Part shown: one piece after another, positions 8,925-15,511 of the stretch
Layout: every line of letters starts with the position of its first letter
How positions within the stretch are numbered: position 1 is the stretch's first letter
Origin: Bacillota bacterium
Lineage (GTDB): Bacteria; Bacillota; Clostridia; Acetivibrionales; DSM-1351
Length of the DNA: 32,713 nt
Reading direction: 5' to 3'
Assembly (NCBI GenBank): GCA_023426005.1
Contig: JAFABO010000010.1
Span: 1 to 32,713, forward strand
Position numbers and translations under genes: made by a program
The notes under the pieces: model-generated
Told to the model about the DNA's origin: nothing
Seen by the model: the letters and a program-made list of their open reading frames with translations, nothing else
Databases searched by the model: none

Positions 8925-8979
8925 GAAACCCCTGCATTTCCGGGTTCAGCCCGTTCTTGCAGGGGTTTCTTGTTTTTTT
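8925..8979 (+). terminator. Rho-independent terminator of the opp operon
   Basis: A perfect 12-bp stem, GAAACCCCTGCA at 8925-8936 with TGCAGGGGTTTC at 8958-8969, followed by a T-rich run to 8979. An inner CGGG/CCCG stem extends the hairpin. Confidence 0.95.
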
Positions 8980-9016
8980 AGCTGATTCAATTCCTGAACG
9001 CAAAACCGCAATCCCT

Positions 9017-9133
9017 GCAGCTTTAATGTCTGGCGATTGTTGATATATAGTGCTCTGATATATTAACAACCGGGAAACTCATATGTCACTGCGAATGATT
9101 CAAAGTAAATCAATCGCCAGACATTAAAGCTGC
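9017..9133. repeat. 117-bp element with perfect 23-bp inverted ends
   Basis: Bases 9017-9039 (starting GCAGCTTTAATGTC, ending GGCGATTG) are the exact reverse complement of 9111-9133. The 71-base interior is AT-rich and contains TGATATAT twice. No gene, no T-run and no obvious target duplication flank it. It could be a MITE-like element, a structured RNA, or a bidirectional barrier between oppA and the converging ferritin gene. Confidence 0.75.
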
Positions 9134-9195
9134 TATAGGCTTGCGGCCGGGTAAAGAAAATAGGGTTGGTAAAAATGTTTTGGTTTTATAATTGT

Positions 9196-9711
9196 TTAAA
9201 TGGTTGCAGCTGCGGGTGGAGTATACACTCTCTGTGCAAGCTCGGCGTCCAGCATAAACAACCCGTTTGGATCATTTTTTATCAATTGGAGCTTCTTGAG
9301 ATATTTCTCCATCGTCGCTTCTTCTTCCACCTGCTCTGTGACAAACCATTGCAGGAAGGTGTTTGTTGCATGGTCTTTCTCTTCAATGGCCGCATTAACA
9401 ATATTATATATTGATTGAGTCACAAATTGTTCATGCCCCAGGGTCAGTGCAAAAATTTCTTCGGCAGATTCAAAATTTGCCTCGGGAGCGTTTATTTGAA
9501 GCAGCTCGACTTTACCGCCCTTTTGGTTTATATAGTCAAAGAATTTCATAGCGTGATCCCGTTCTTCCTGTACCTGTATCCTGAAAAAATTGGCAAACCC
9601 GTCAAGATTCAAGCTTGAAAAATAAGCTTCCATTCCTAAATACAAATATGCTGAAAAAAATTCTTTCTGTACCTGTTCATTTAATAGTTTATTGATTCTG
9701 TCACTGATCAT
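9196..9711 (-). CDS. ftnA: Ferritin (non-heme iron storage protein)
   Basis: Oxidises Fe(II) and stores iron as a mineral in a cytosolic 24-subunit shell. It has 171 residues, close to the usual 165-175. The residues that form the ferroxidase sites of E. coli FtnA are all present: Glu17, Tyr24, Glu50 and His53 (QEERDHAMKFF), Glu94, Gln127 and Glu130 (TEQVEEE). ATG 9711 has GGAGGT six bases upstream. It is a single-gene unit facing the opp operon. A TTTAATATATTAAA palindrome about 55-70 bases upstream of the start may be an operator; iron or peroxide control is a guess. Confidence 0.95.
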   Translation of the reverse strand: MISDRINKLLNEQVQKEFFSAYLYLGMEAYFSSLNLDGFANFFRIQVQEERDHAMKFFDYINQKGGKVELLQINAPEANFESAEEIFALTLGHEQFVTQSIYNIVNAAIEEKDHATNTFLQWFVTEQVEEEATMEKYLKKLQLIKNDPNGLFMLDAELAQRVYTPPAAATI

Positions 9712-9765
9712 GTATACCTCCGGCTATCTTTTTCTTAAAACTTCATGATATAGTTATACCCTTGC

Positions 9766-9779
9766 TTTAATATATTAAA
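9766..9779. promoter_or_regulatory. AT-rich palindrome upstream of ferritin (possible operator)
   Basis: TTTAATATATTAAA is a perfect 14-base palindrome, 55 bases upstream of the ferritin start, where a repressor could act. It does not match the usual Fur or PerR consensus. Confidence 0.25.
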
Positions 9780-9944
9780 CATAATAAAAATTTTATCGGG
9801 ATATTCATTTATGTGGCTGCAGCCGCATCTCCCGGAGCAAAGAATTAATACCGGCATCAATATATCCGGCTCTGACGGCCGTTTTTTAAAGATACTGAAA
9901 AACAAATTTTTTCTATCTATGATATAATGAATTATATGCTTTTA

Positions 9945-9965
9945 CCAAAGTCAATTACGGTTCAA
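9945..9965 (+). repeat. Dispersed intergenic motif, copy B
   Basis: Core AAAGTCAATTACGGTTC, flanked by CC and AA. It begins 18 bases downstream of a TATAAT box (9923-9928), so it would lie near the 5' end of the dnaD-type mRNA. It shares 20 of 21 bases with copy A and 17 of 17 core bases with copy C. Confidence 0.65.
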
Positions 9966-10004
9966 ACCCAAGCTATCGGTTTTCAGCCAATAGTAATTGA
10001 CTTT
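9947..10004 (+). other. Hairpin with perfect 12-bp stem in the dnaD-type leader
   Basis: AAAGTCAATTAC at 9947-9958 pairs with GTAATTGACTTT at 9993-10004, followed by TT. A smaller inner stem (CTATcGG with CCaATAG) fits in the loop. It could be a weak attenuator or an operator pair; the left arm overlaps motif copy B. Confidence 0.5.
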
Positions 10005-10090
10005 TTAATCTTTTGGATAATGATACTGAAAAGTAGACGAAAACGGGACAGCGCCCAAAACAATTATGTTTTACGCAGATGGGAGATTAA

Positions 10091-11089
10091 ATGTTTTTTG
10101 AGGATTCAAAATCACTTTTATATTCTGACACGGCTGTGTCAGATATTTTTATCAGCCAGTATATGCCCTCTATGGATAGCACCTGTATAAAGGTGTATAT
10201 TTACATGCTTTTTTTGTGCAAGCACAATAAAAAAGCCACTACCGACGAATTGGCCAAAACTCTTAATCTACCTCTTGAGGAAGTAAAAGCCGCACTTACA
10301 AGCTTGGATAATCTGGAGGTTATCAGTTGGGTGGAAGACAAGATAAAACTGGTAGATCTGAAGGATATTGAGACCAAACGGATCTACCGTCTCAAGACGG
10401 TATCCTCTCCCAAGCAGGCCAATGAAAATTTTGAAAAGAACAAGAGCAGGAACAATACACTCTCAGCTATCAACTCCAAGTTCTTTCAGGGGCTTATGCC
10501 TCCCAACTGGTACCTGACTATAGATAACTGGTTTACCATATATAAATTTGATGAAGATGTAATGTATACTCTCTTCAAGTACTGCCATGACAACAATACC
10601 TTCCATAAAAGCTATATAGAGGCGGTGGCCTCCAATTGGCACAGGCGCGGTATTCAAAACTTTTTTGATCTTGAGAAGTATTTTGAAGAAATGTCCCAGG
10701 TCAGAGGTATCAAAGGCACTATCATTAAAAAACTGCGCCTGAGAAGAGCACTGACCGAATATGAAAATGAGTTCGTGGAGAAGTGGGTCATTGATTACAA
10801 GTATGATATGGATGTTATTGAAATTGCATTAAAGAAAACAGTTGGCAAGACTAATCCCGACTTCAGATTCCTCAACAACCTGCTGACGAAATGGCATGAG
10901 CTGGGACTTCTCAATGCACAGGAGATTCTGGGCTATGAAGCAAGCGTCAAGGCGCAGTATCAAAACAGCAAAAACAGTCAGCCCCCACAGAAGCAGCTTC
11001 CAAAAGAATCTCAAAGAGACAACTTTGAGCAGCGGAAATACAATGATGACTATTATGACAACTTTTTTACCAATACCAATAAAGCCTAA
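10091..11089 (+). CDS. DnaD-domain replication initiation/restart protein
   Basis: Primosome-type protein, 332 residues, that in low-GC Gram-positives helps load the replicative helicase at oriC or at stalled forks. The first 100 residues form a winged-helix-like DnaD/DnaB N-terminal part (CIKVYIYMLFLCKHNKKATTDELAKTL). Two copies of the DnaB_2/DnaD C-terminal module follow, each ending in the diagnostic motif: YIEAVASNWHRRGI and FLNNLLTKWHELGL. The tail is Gln/Asn- and charge-rich. ATG 10091 has GGGAG six bases upstream. It is followed 26 bases later by a helicase loader, the usual partner. Confidence 0.9.
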   Translation: MFFEDSKSLLYSDTAVSDIFISQYMPSMDSTCIKVYIYMLFLCKHNKKATTDELAKTLNLPLEEVKAALTSLDNLEVISWVEDKIKLVDLKDIETKRIYRLKTVSSPKQANENFEKNKSRNNTLSAINSKFFQGLMPPNWYLTIDNWFTIYKFDEDVMYTLFKYCHDNNTFHKSYIEAVASNWHRRGIQNFFDLEKYFEEMSQVRGIKGTIIKKLRLRRALTEYENEFVEKWVIDYKYDMDVIEIALKKTVGKTNPDFRFLNNLLTKWHELGLLNAQEILGYEASVKAQYQNSKNSQPPQKQLPKESQRDNFEQRKYNDDYYDNFFTNTNKA

Positions 11090-11115
11090 AGAACCTTGAA
11101 TCCAGAGGAGTCTAT

Positions 11116-12132
11116 ATGAATAGAGACATACATAATATGATTGCAAGAGAATATGAAAGAAGACAGAAAGTGGCGGCAGACCTTGTCCAACAGAGGAAAG
11201 CAGAACTGTACGCAAAAATACCCCGGTTATTGGAGATCGATAATCAGATCAGTTTTATGGGGTTAAAGTTCAACCGGCTGATTTTAACATCAAATGATTC
11301 TGCTTCAGAATTTCTGTCCGAATTGGAACACAACCTTAAAGTACTTTCGGATGAAAAAAACAGCATTCTTGCTGCAAACAATATCAGTCCCGAATTCTTC
11401 AGGCCTCAGTACGAATGCGAAAAGTGCGGCGATACGGGTTATATTGCCGGCACATCCGGCTCCCAAAGGTGTTCCTGCTATAAACAGCAGATAATTAACC
11501 ACTTGTTTGCGCTTTCAAATATAAGCCTTACCGGAAATGAAAGCTTTGAAAACTTTGACGTGGAACTCTATCCTGTGGAAATAGACCAGGAGAGATATGG
11601 AATAACCGTTTCTCCAAGGGAAAATATCATAGATATAAAAAGGACCTGCCTGGAATTTACCAGAAATATTGATAATCCGGATTATAAAAACCTTTTTTTC
11701 AGTGGCCGTACAGGAGTGGGCAAAACCTTTTTGTCCCTTTGTATTGCAAGGGAACTTCTGAACCAGGGGAGAACAGTGCTTTATATGACAGCGCCGGTCT
11801 TATTTGATATTATAACAGAGCACAAAATGATGGCCTATAAAGAGGACAATTATAATGACGCTAAATACAAGAGTATATTTAATGTTGAGCTTTTAATTAT
11901 CGACGACCTGGGAACAGAGACGCTAAGTGATGCCAGGTATGCAGAGCTGCTCAATATACTCAATACCCGCCAGGCCAATAACGGTGTAAACCCGTGCAAA
12001 ACCATTATTTCCACAAACCTGGGCCCCAAGAAGCTCTTTGATCTCTATACCGAGCGCATTGCCTCAAGAATCATGGGGCATTTTGACAGGCTTGTGCTGG
12101 CCGGAAGAGATATCAGGAGCCTTAAAGCCTGA
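11116..12132 (+). CDS. DnaI/DnaC-type helicase loader ATPase
   Basis: AAA+ ATPase that loads the hexameric replicative helicase onto DNA; 338 residues. After a coiled, charged N-terminus comes a Cys cluster (C101, C104, C119, C121 in CEKCGDTGY and QRCSC), a zinc-binding feature of DnaI N-termini. Walker A is GRTGVGKT (197-204), Walker B LLIIDDLG (about 259-266), the sensor 1 region is KTIISTN, and the arginine-finger region is ERIASRI. ATG 11116 has GAGGAG upstream. Downstream of a DnaD protein it forms the conserved clostridial dnaD-dnaI pair. No clear terminator follows. Confidence 0.92.
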   Translation: MNRDIHNMIAREYERRQKVAADLVQQRKAELYAKIPRLLEIDNQISFMGLKFNRLILTSNDSASEFLSELEHNLKVLSDEKNSILAANNISPEFFRPQYECEKCGDTGYIAGTSGSQRCSCYKQQIINHLFALSNISLTGNESFENFDVELYPVEIDQERYGITVSPRENIIDIKRTCLEFTRNIDNPDYKNLFFSGRTGVGKTFLSLCIARELLNQGRTVLYMTAPVLFDIITEHKMMAYKEDNYNDAKYKSIFNVELLIIDDLGTETLSDARYAELLNILNTRQANNGVNPCKTIISTNLGPKKLFDLYTERIASRIMGHFDRLVLAGRDIRSLKA

Positions 12133-12208
12133 TCCAAAAAAACGTGAAATGCGGCAGGACCGGAGACTTCGGTAGGAGAAGCTGATGGCTTAGCGGCAGT
12201 CCGGTGGG

Positions 12209-13285
12209 CTATATCAGTCGCAAAGCTCTCAACAACTCGTATATCACTCCTGTTTTAACGTTCATAAGCTCAAGTATTTGCCCTGTGAAGGTCAGGAATA
12301 TCAGAAGCACACCCGGCAGTACACTTATAAGTGCAGCAATACCGAAACCTTTCTTCTCGGAAGGTTGGATGTATGCTGCATTTTCCGCATCCGTGCGGTT
12401 ATTTATAAGCTGAGTCAGGTGGGAAGTGTTTTGGAAATTTCCTTCGGTGGTTTTGAGAAAGGCGTACATCAATCCTATGAAACCTCCCACACTGCCTAAA
12501 AACAATATTCCGTAAAATACCCCCGCAATTACTATGGATATGGTGGGTATGTTTGAAAAATCAAAATTTTCGATTTGTTCCACACCCATACCATCCATAC
12601 TTTTTACCAGCTTTCCTGAGGCATATGTGAGCATAACGGCGATTGAATTATTGACAAAGTGAGCAGTCATACCGGCATAGATGCTTTTGGTTCTATATAC
12701 TATAAATCCGATAAGTGCACCCAAAAGAATGGTGCTGACACCCTTCTGCAAGTCCCTGTGCAGTATGCCGAATAAAACCGAGGTCAAAATAAGTGAGCCT
12801 GCAGGCCCCAGCTTCTCATAACCCTTGCTGATCATTCCTCTGAACAGGACTTCTTCACACACGGCTGCCGAAACACCGATAACCAGTATTGCTATAAGAA
12901 GAATGGAAACGTTTGGTATATCCAGCTGCGGAACTGGTAAAACCCTGCCAAATATCAATTTTATCAATCCCAGGACTATAGCATTGAGCACTCCCACTAC
13001 CGGCAGGCCGAACATCATAAGGAATACAACTATAAGGTAGTTGACCGGCTTTGTCCGTTTAAGCTTCAAGGTATCCTTGAAGTTATACCTGCCTGCTTTT
13101 AAAAAAATCAGAACAGGCAGCAGCACAAATACCAATTCACCGATTCCGCTGTTCAGATAAACATTCTTGAAAGTGAGAAGTCCTCCTCCGTATATCAAAA
13201 AAAATGTAGTAAGAGAGAAAAATATACCTGCTGCCACAGGACCCGGGTATTTTTTATTTACTTCGAGTTCCTCAATATTATTCAC
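12209..13285 (-). CDS. CPBP family intramembrane metalloprotease
   Basis: Multi-helix membrane protein of the CAAX protease / bacteriocin-processing (CPBP) family, 358 residues. The three catalytic motifs are present: EExxxR at 144-149 (EEVLFR), FxxxH at 172-176 (FGILH), and HxxxN at 209-213 (HFVNN). About eight hydrophobic segments are visible. I chose the GTG at 13285 because GGAGG lies eight bases upstream; a TTG at 13315 precedes that site. It stands alone, converging on the helicase loader gene. Family members process peptides or confer bacteriocin immunity, but nothing nearby shows which applies. Confidence 0.88.
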   Translation of the reverse strand: MNNIEELEVNKKYPGPVAAGIFFSLTTFFLIYGGGLLTFKNVYLNSGIGELVFVLLPVLIFLKAGRYNFKDTLKLKRTKPVNYLIVVFLMMFGLPVVGVLNAIVLGLIKLIFGRVLPVPQLDIPNVSILLIAILVIGVSAAVCEEVLFRGMISKGYEKLGPAGSLILTSVLFGILHRDLQKGVSTILLGALIGFIVYRTKSIYAGMTAHFVNNSIAVMLTYASGKLVKSMDGMGVEQIENFDFSNIPTISIVIAGVFYGILFLGSVGGFIGLMYAFLKTTEGNFQNTSHLTQLINNRTDAENAAYIQPSEKKGFGIAALISVLPGVLLIFLTFTGQILELMNVKTGVIYELLRALRLI

Positions 13286-13386
13286 TGAAAAAACCTCCTG
13301 AAATATTAATCCCAATAGTTACCTATTAATATTACTATTACGCGGAACATATTTCAATTCATTTGTTTACAAAAATTGCACCTTAA

Positions 13387-13426
13387 AAAAGCTCCCTTAC
13401 AAATATTATTTGTCCGGAGAGCTTTT
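13387..13426 (-). terminator. Rho-independent terminator of the MCP-type sensor gene
   Basis: AAAAGCTC pairs with GAGCTTTT around an inner ACAAAT/ATTTGT stem. On the minus strand the stem is followed by a run of T. It lies 14 bases after the stop codon of the gene at 13440. Confidence 0.8.
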
Positions 13427-13439
13427 ATATCCTGAATTA

Positions 13440-14261
13440 TCATACTATTTTAGAAATTTTGTTCAGCTCTTCTGCCATAGCCACCATACCCATTACCTTT
13501 TTAATATGAACGTTTGGGTTCTGTTCCTCCGACTGTATTTCTGCCGCAGAAGCCGCAAGCTCCTGTATTGCTGCCGAAATTCCGGACAATCCGTTTTTCG
13601 TATTACCGGATACACTTTTCAGCGTACAGGAGGTTTTTTTGGGAGTTACAATTCCAAGCGTCGCGGCTACCTCATCACAGTCCTCTTCATCAGTCAATGG
13701 ATAAGTAGCTACAAAAACAGGAATACCATATTTTGTTGAATCCAATCCGGCCAGAATTGGCTGCTTCAATCTAATGGGCCTGTATGTAATATCAGTTCCT
13801 TGCCGCATATTCCCTACCGTCAGTCCGGGCATATCAAGCTTTGATACCGGCTGCCCGTACGCAAGCTTCTCCAGATCGGACATATATATAAATGATCCTT
13901 CCGGAAACATTTCAGTCAAAATTGGTGCAAAGTCCCCAAACGCCGCCGCAACCGGATACAACTGCGGAAATGCTGTTGAGAATGTATTGTTTGAGTTATC
14001 CGTATCATTAATAATAGGTACAGATACAATGGACAATCTTTTTCCGTAAACACTCGGGAGAACATTCCGGGTATGTACGGCTGAACGGCCTACCGTGACC
14101 TTTTGACCGACTCTGAACACATCTAACTTAAATGTTTCCGGTTTTAATGACCAAGTAACTGTATCTTCTTCAATTGTGCAGAGTGCAACTCCTCCAGGGA
14201 TCATAAGAGACAAAACATCAGCCAATATCTTGCATGACTCGATTGCTGATAAAGAAATCAT
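13440..14261 (-). CDS. MCP-type soluble sensor domain lacking the signalling hairpin
   Basis: 273 residues. No signal peptide or membrane helix is seen. Residues 1-230 resemble the cytosolic sensory half of a clostridial group of soluble methyl-accepting chemotaxis proteins, with landmarks TVTWSLKPETFKLDVFRVGQ, LYPVAAAFGDFAPIL, FPEGSFIYMSDLEKLAYGQ and YPLTDEEDCDEVAATLG. It then enters the start of the MCP helix (GLSGISAAIQELAASAAEI) but stops about 40 residues later, so the hairpin tip that contacts CheA/CheW is missing. A terminator follows at once. It is either a real stand-alone sensor or a decayed MCP. ATG 14261 has AGGAGG upstream. The family match is from memory of the style, not a search. 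Confidence 0.7.
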   Translation of the reverse strand: MISLSAIESCKILADVLSLMIPGGVALCTIEEDTVTWSLKPETFKLDVFRVGQKVTVGRSAVHTRNVLPSVYGKRLSIVSVPIINDTDNSNNTFSTAFPQLYPVAAAFGDFAPILTEMFPEGSFIYMSDLEKLAYGQPVSKLDMPGLTVGNMRQGTDITYRPIRLKQPILAGLDSTKYGIPVFVATYPLTDEEDCDEVAATLGIVTPKKTSCTLKSVSGNTKNGLSGISAAIQELAASAAEIQSEEQNPNVHIKKVMGMVAMAEELNKISKIV

Positions 14262-14305
14262 ATTATCCTCCTAAATAAACCCACAATTTTTACATTTTAA
14301 GACGG

Positions 14306-14322
14306 GAACCGTAATTGACTTT
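14306..14322 (-). repeat. Dispersed intergenic motif, copy C
   Basis: The minus strand reads AAAGTCAATTACGGTTC, identical over 17 bases to copy B. It starts nine bases downstream of a minus-strand TATAAT (14337-14332), in the leader of the MCP-type sensor gene, the same position and orientation as copy B relative to its gene. Confidence 0.6.
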
Positions 14323-14343
14323 TGTAGCTGTATTATATTGTCA

Positions 14344-14547
14344 TCAATCGGATTTTATCCCCAGGACTCTCTCAATTGCTTCCTTGTATTTATAACCGGA
14401 TCTGTAACCGCTTATTATATGATTTATATAGTGCTTGCTGGCTCCCGTAGCCCGCGCAAGATCCACCTGGGACATTCCCAGCTCTATAAGTCTGATTTTT
14501 ATTTGTTTTCCGTCAATATTTGCCTTCAACTTATTTTCCGTACTCAT
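14344..14547 (-). CDS. Small XRE-family DNA-binding protein
   Basis: 67 residues, essentially a lone helix-turn-helix of the Cro/C1 type. IRLIELGMSQVDLARATGASKHYINHIISG covers the HTH, with the usual Q-x-x-L-A and the turn Gly. ATG 14547 has GGAGGT seven bases upstream. It is divergent from a longer XRE regulator 301 bases away, the arrangement of phage or mobile-element cro/cI switches, though no phage structural or integrase gene is in the window. It may repress its own promoter or the larger partner's. Confidence 0.82.
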   Translation of the reverse strand: MSTENKLKANIDGKQIKIRLIELGMSQVDLARATGASKHYINHIISGYRSGYKYKEAIERVLGIKSD

Positions 14548-14848
14548 GTTTTACCTCCAATATAAGCTGAAATAACTTTTTAACAATATTTCGATCATAA
14601 ACCATACAATGTCAGTGCACTGATTTTCGATGTGTTTTTCGGAATAGAAATTTATAAACAGGGCATCTATTTTTGTGGTGGGAATTAGCTTATTGTGATA
14701 TATTGATTAATGCTATGATATATTTATCTATCCTTATTATATTCTCACTTTGTGGAATTGTCAACCAATTTTAATCATTTTATGACAGGTTATGATAAAT
14801 ATTACAACATTAAAATTCACTTTGTGGAATTTTGGAGGGAAATATCCT
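14548..14848. promoter_or_regulatory. Divergent XRE control region with repeated operator-like sites
   Basis: TCACTTTGTGGAATT occurs at 14745-14759 and again, identically, at 14817-14831, 72 bases apart in the same orientation. The second copy abuts the ribosome binding site of the plus-strand XRE gene. Between them lie TTGTCA (14758-14763) and, 17 bases on, TATGAC, a possible promoter. GATATAT repeats flank a 14-base spacer at about 14697-14724. The repeats look like binding sites for one of the two regulators. Confidence 0.5.
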
Positions 14849-15412
14849 ATGTCAGATGTCGGAAGTAGAATTAAAGAGATTAGAAAAGATCATGCATTAA
14901 CCCAGGAAAAGTTCGGGGAAAGGATCGGGTTAAAAGATTCTGCTGTGTCGATGCTGGAAAAGAATGATAGAAGATTAACCGAATCCGTAATTAAAAATAT
15001 AATCTCTCAATTTTGCGTCAATGAAATGTGGTTAAAGGATGGTGCCGGAGAAAAATATAATGAAGGGCTGCTTAAGAAAAAAACTATTTTAAGCGAGCCT
15101 CTCAGCAGCCAACAAATCAGTATAATTGAAAAAATTCAGACTCTGTCCCCTGCACAGCAGGAAGAGCTTCTTAATAACCTGGACCGGATGAACATTTCCA
15201 TAAACGTGTCTACTAATTCATTAAAAGAATTGCCTCAGGATGAGAATGAGCTGTTAAAATGCTATAGGAAACTTAACTCAAAGGATAAGGATGAAATTCT
15301 GTCCTTTATAAATTTTAAAATTTTTAATGGTGAATCCATAAAAAAGAAAGAAAAATCATTGAATTGTCCGCACGACAAAGACGGCTCTGATATCCATTCC
15401 AAGATAGTATAG
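14849..15412 (+). CDS. XRE-family transcriptional regulator (CI-like)
   Basis: 187 residues. An N-terminal HTH (IKEIRKDHALTQEKFGERIGLKDSAVSMLEKNDR) is followed by the phrase NEMWLKDGAGE, typical of regulators on clostridial phages and integrative elements. The C-terminal 110 residues are hydrophilic and helix-forming (SSQQISIIEKIQTLSPAQQEELLNNL), without a LexA-type protease. I chose ATG 14849 because GGAGGG lies nine bases upstream; an in-frame ATG at 14792 precedes it without a binding site. An operator-like repeat sits just before the ribosome binding site, so autoregulation is likely. Confidence 0.82.
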   Translation: MSDVGSRIKEIRKDHALTQEKFGERIGLKDSAVSMLEKNDRRLTESVIKNIISQFCVNEMWLKDGAGEKYNEGLLKKKTILSEPLSSQQISIIEKIQTLSPAQQEELLNNLDRMNISINVSTNSLKELPQDENELLKCYRKLNSKDKDEILSFINFKIFNGESIKKKEKSLNCPHDKDGSDIHSKIV

Positions 15413-15438
15413 AACCGGTAATTTACCACTGACATAAA

Positions 15439-15495
15439 AAGAGTTGATATATTATAGAATTTATAGTGTATATTCTATAATATAAATCAACTCTT
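15439..15495. terminator. Long bidirectional hairpin between converging genes
   Basis: GAGTTGATATATTATAGAAT pairs with its complement at 15472-15493, with a two-base bulge. A-rich sequence lies on the left and TT/ATTT on the right, so it can end transcription of the XRE gene and, on the other strand, of the SLH protein gene. Confidence 0.75.
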
Positions 15496-15511
15496 CATTT
15501 AATTCAATGAT

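Larger units (their letters stand above)
9712..10090. other. Intergenic region between ferritin and the dnaD-type gene
   Basis: 379 bases between divergent genes with no credible coding frame. It holds the ferritin upstream palindrome, a GGCTGCAGCC palindrome at 9814-9823, a TATAAT box at 9923-9928, copy B of the dispersed motif, a 12-bp inverted repeat, and a second promoter-like pair (TTGACT 9997-10002, TGATAC 10021-10026, 18-base spacer). GATACTGAAAA occurs twice, near 9889 and 10021. Confidence 0.55.
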
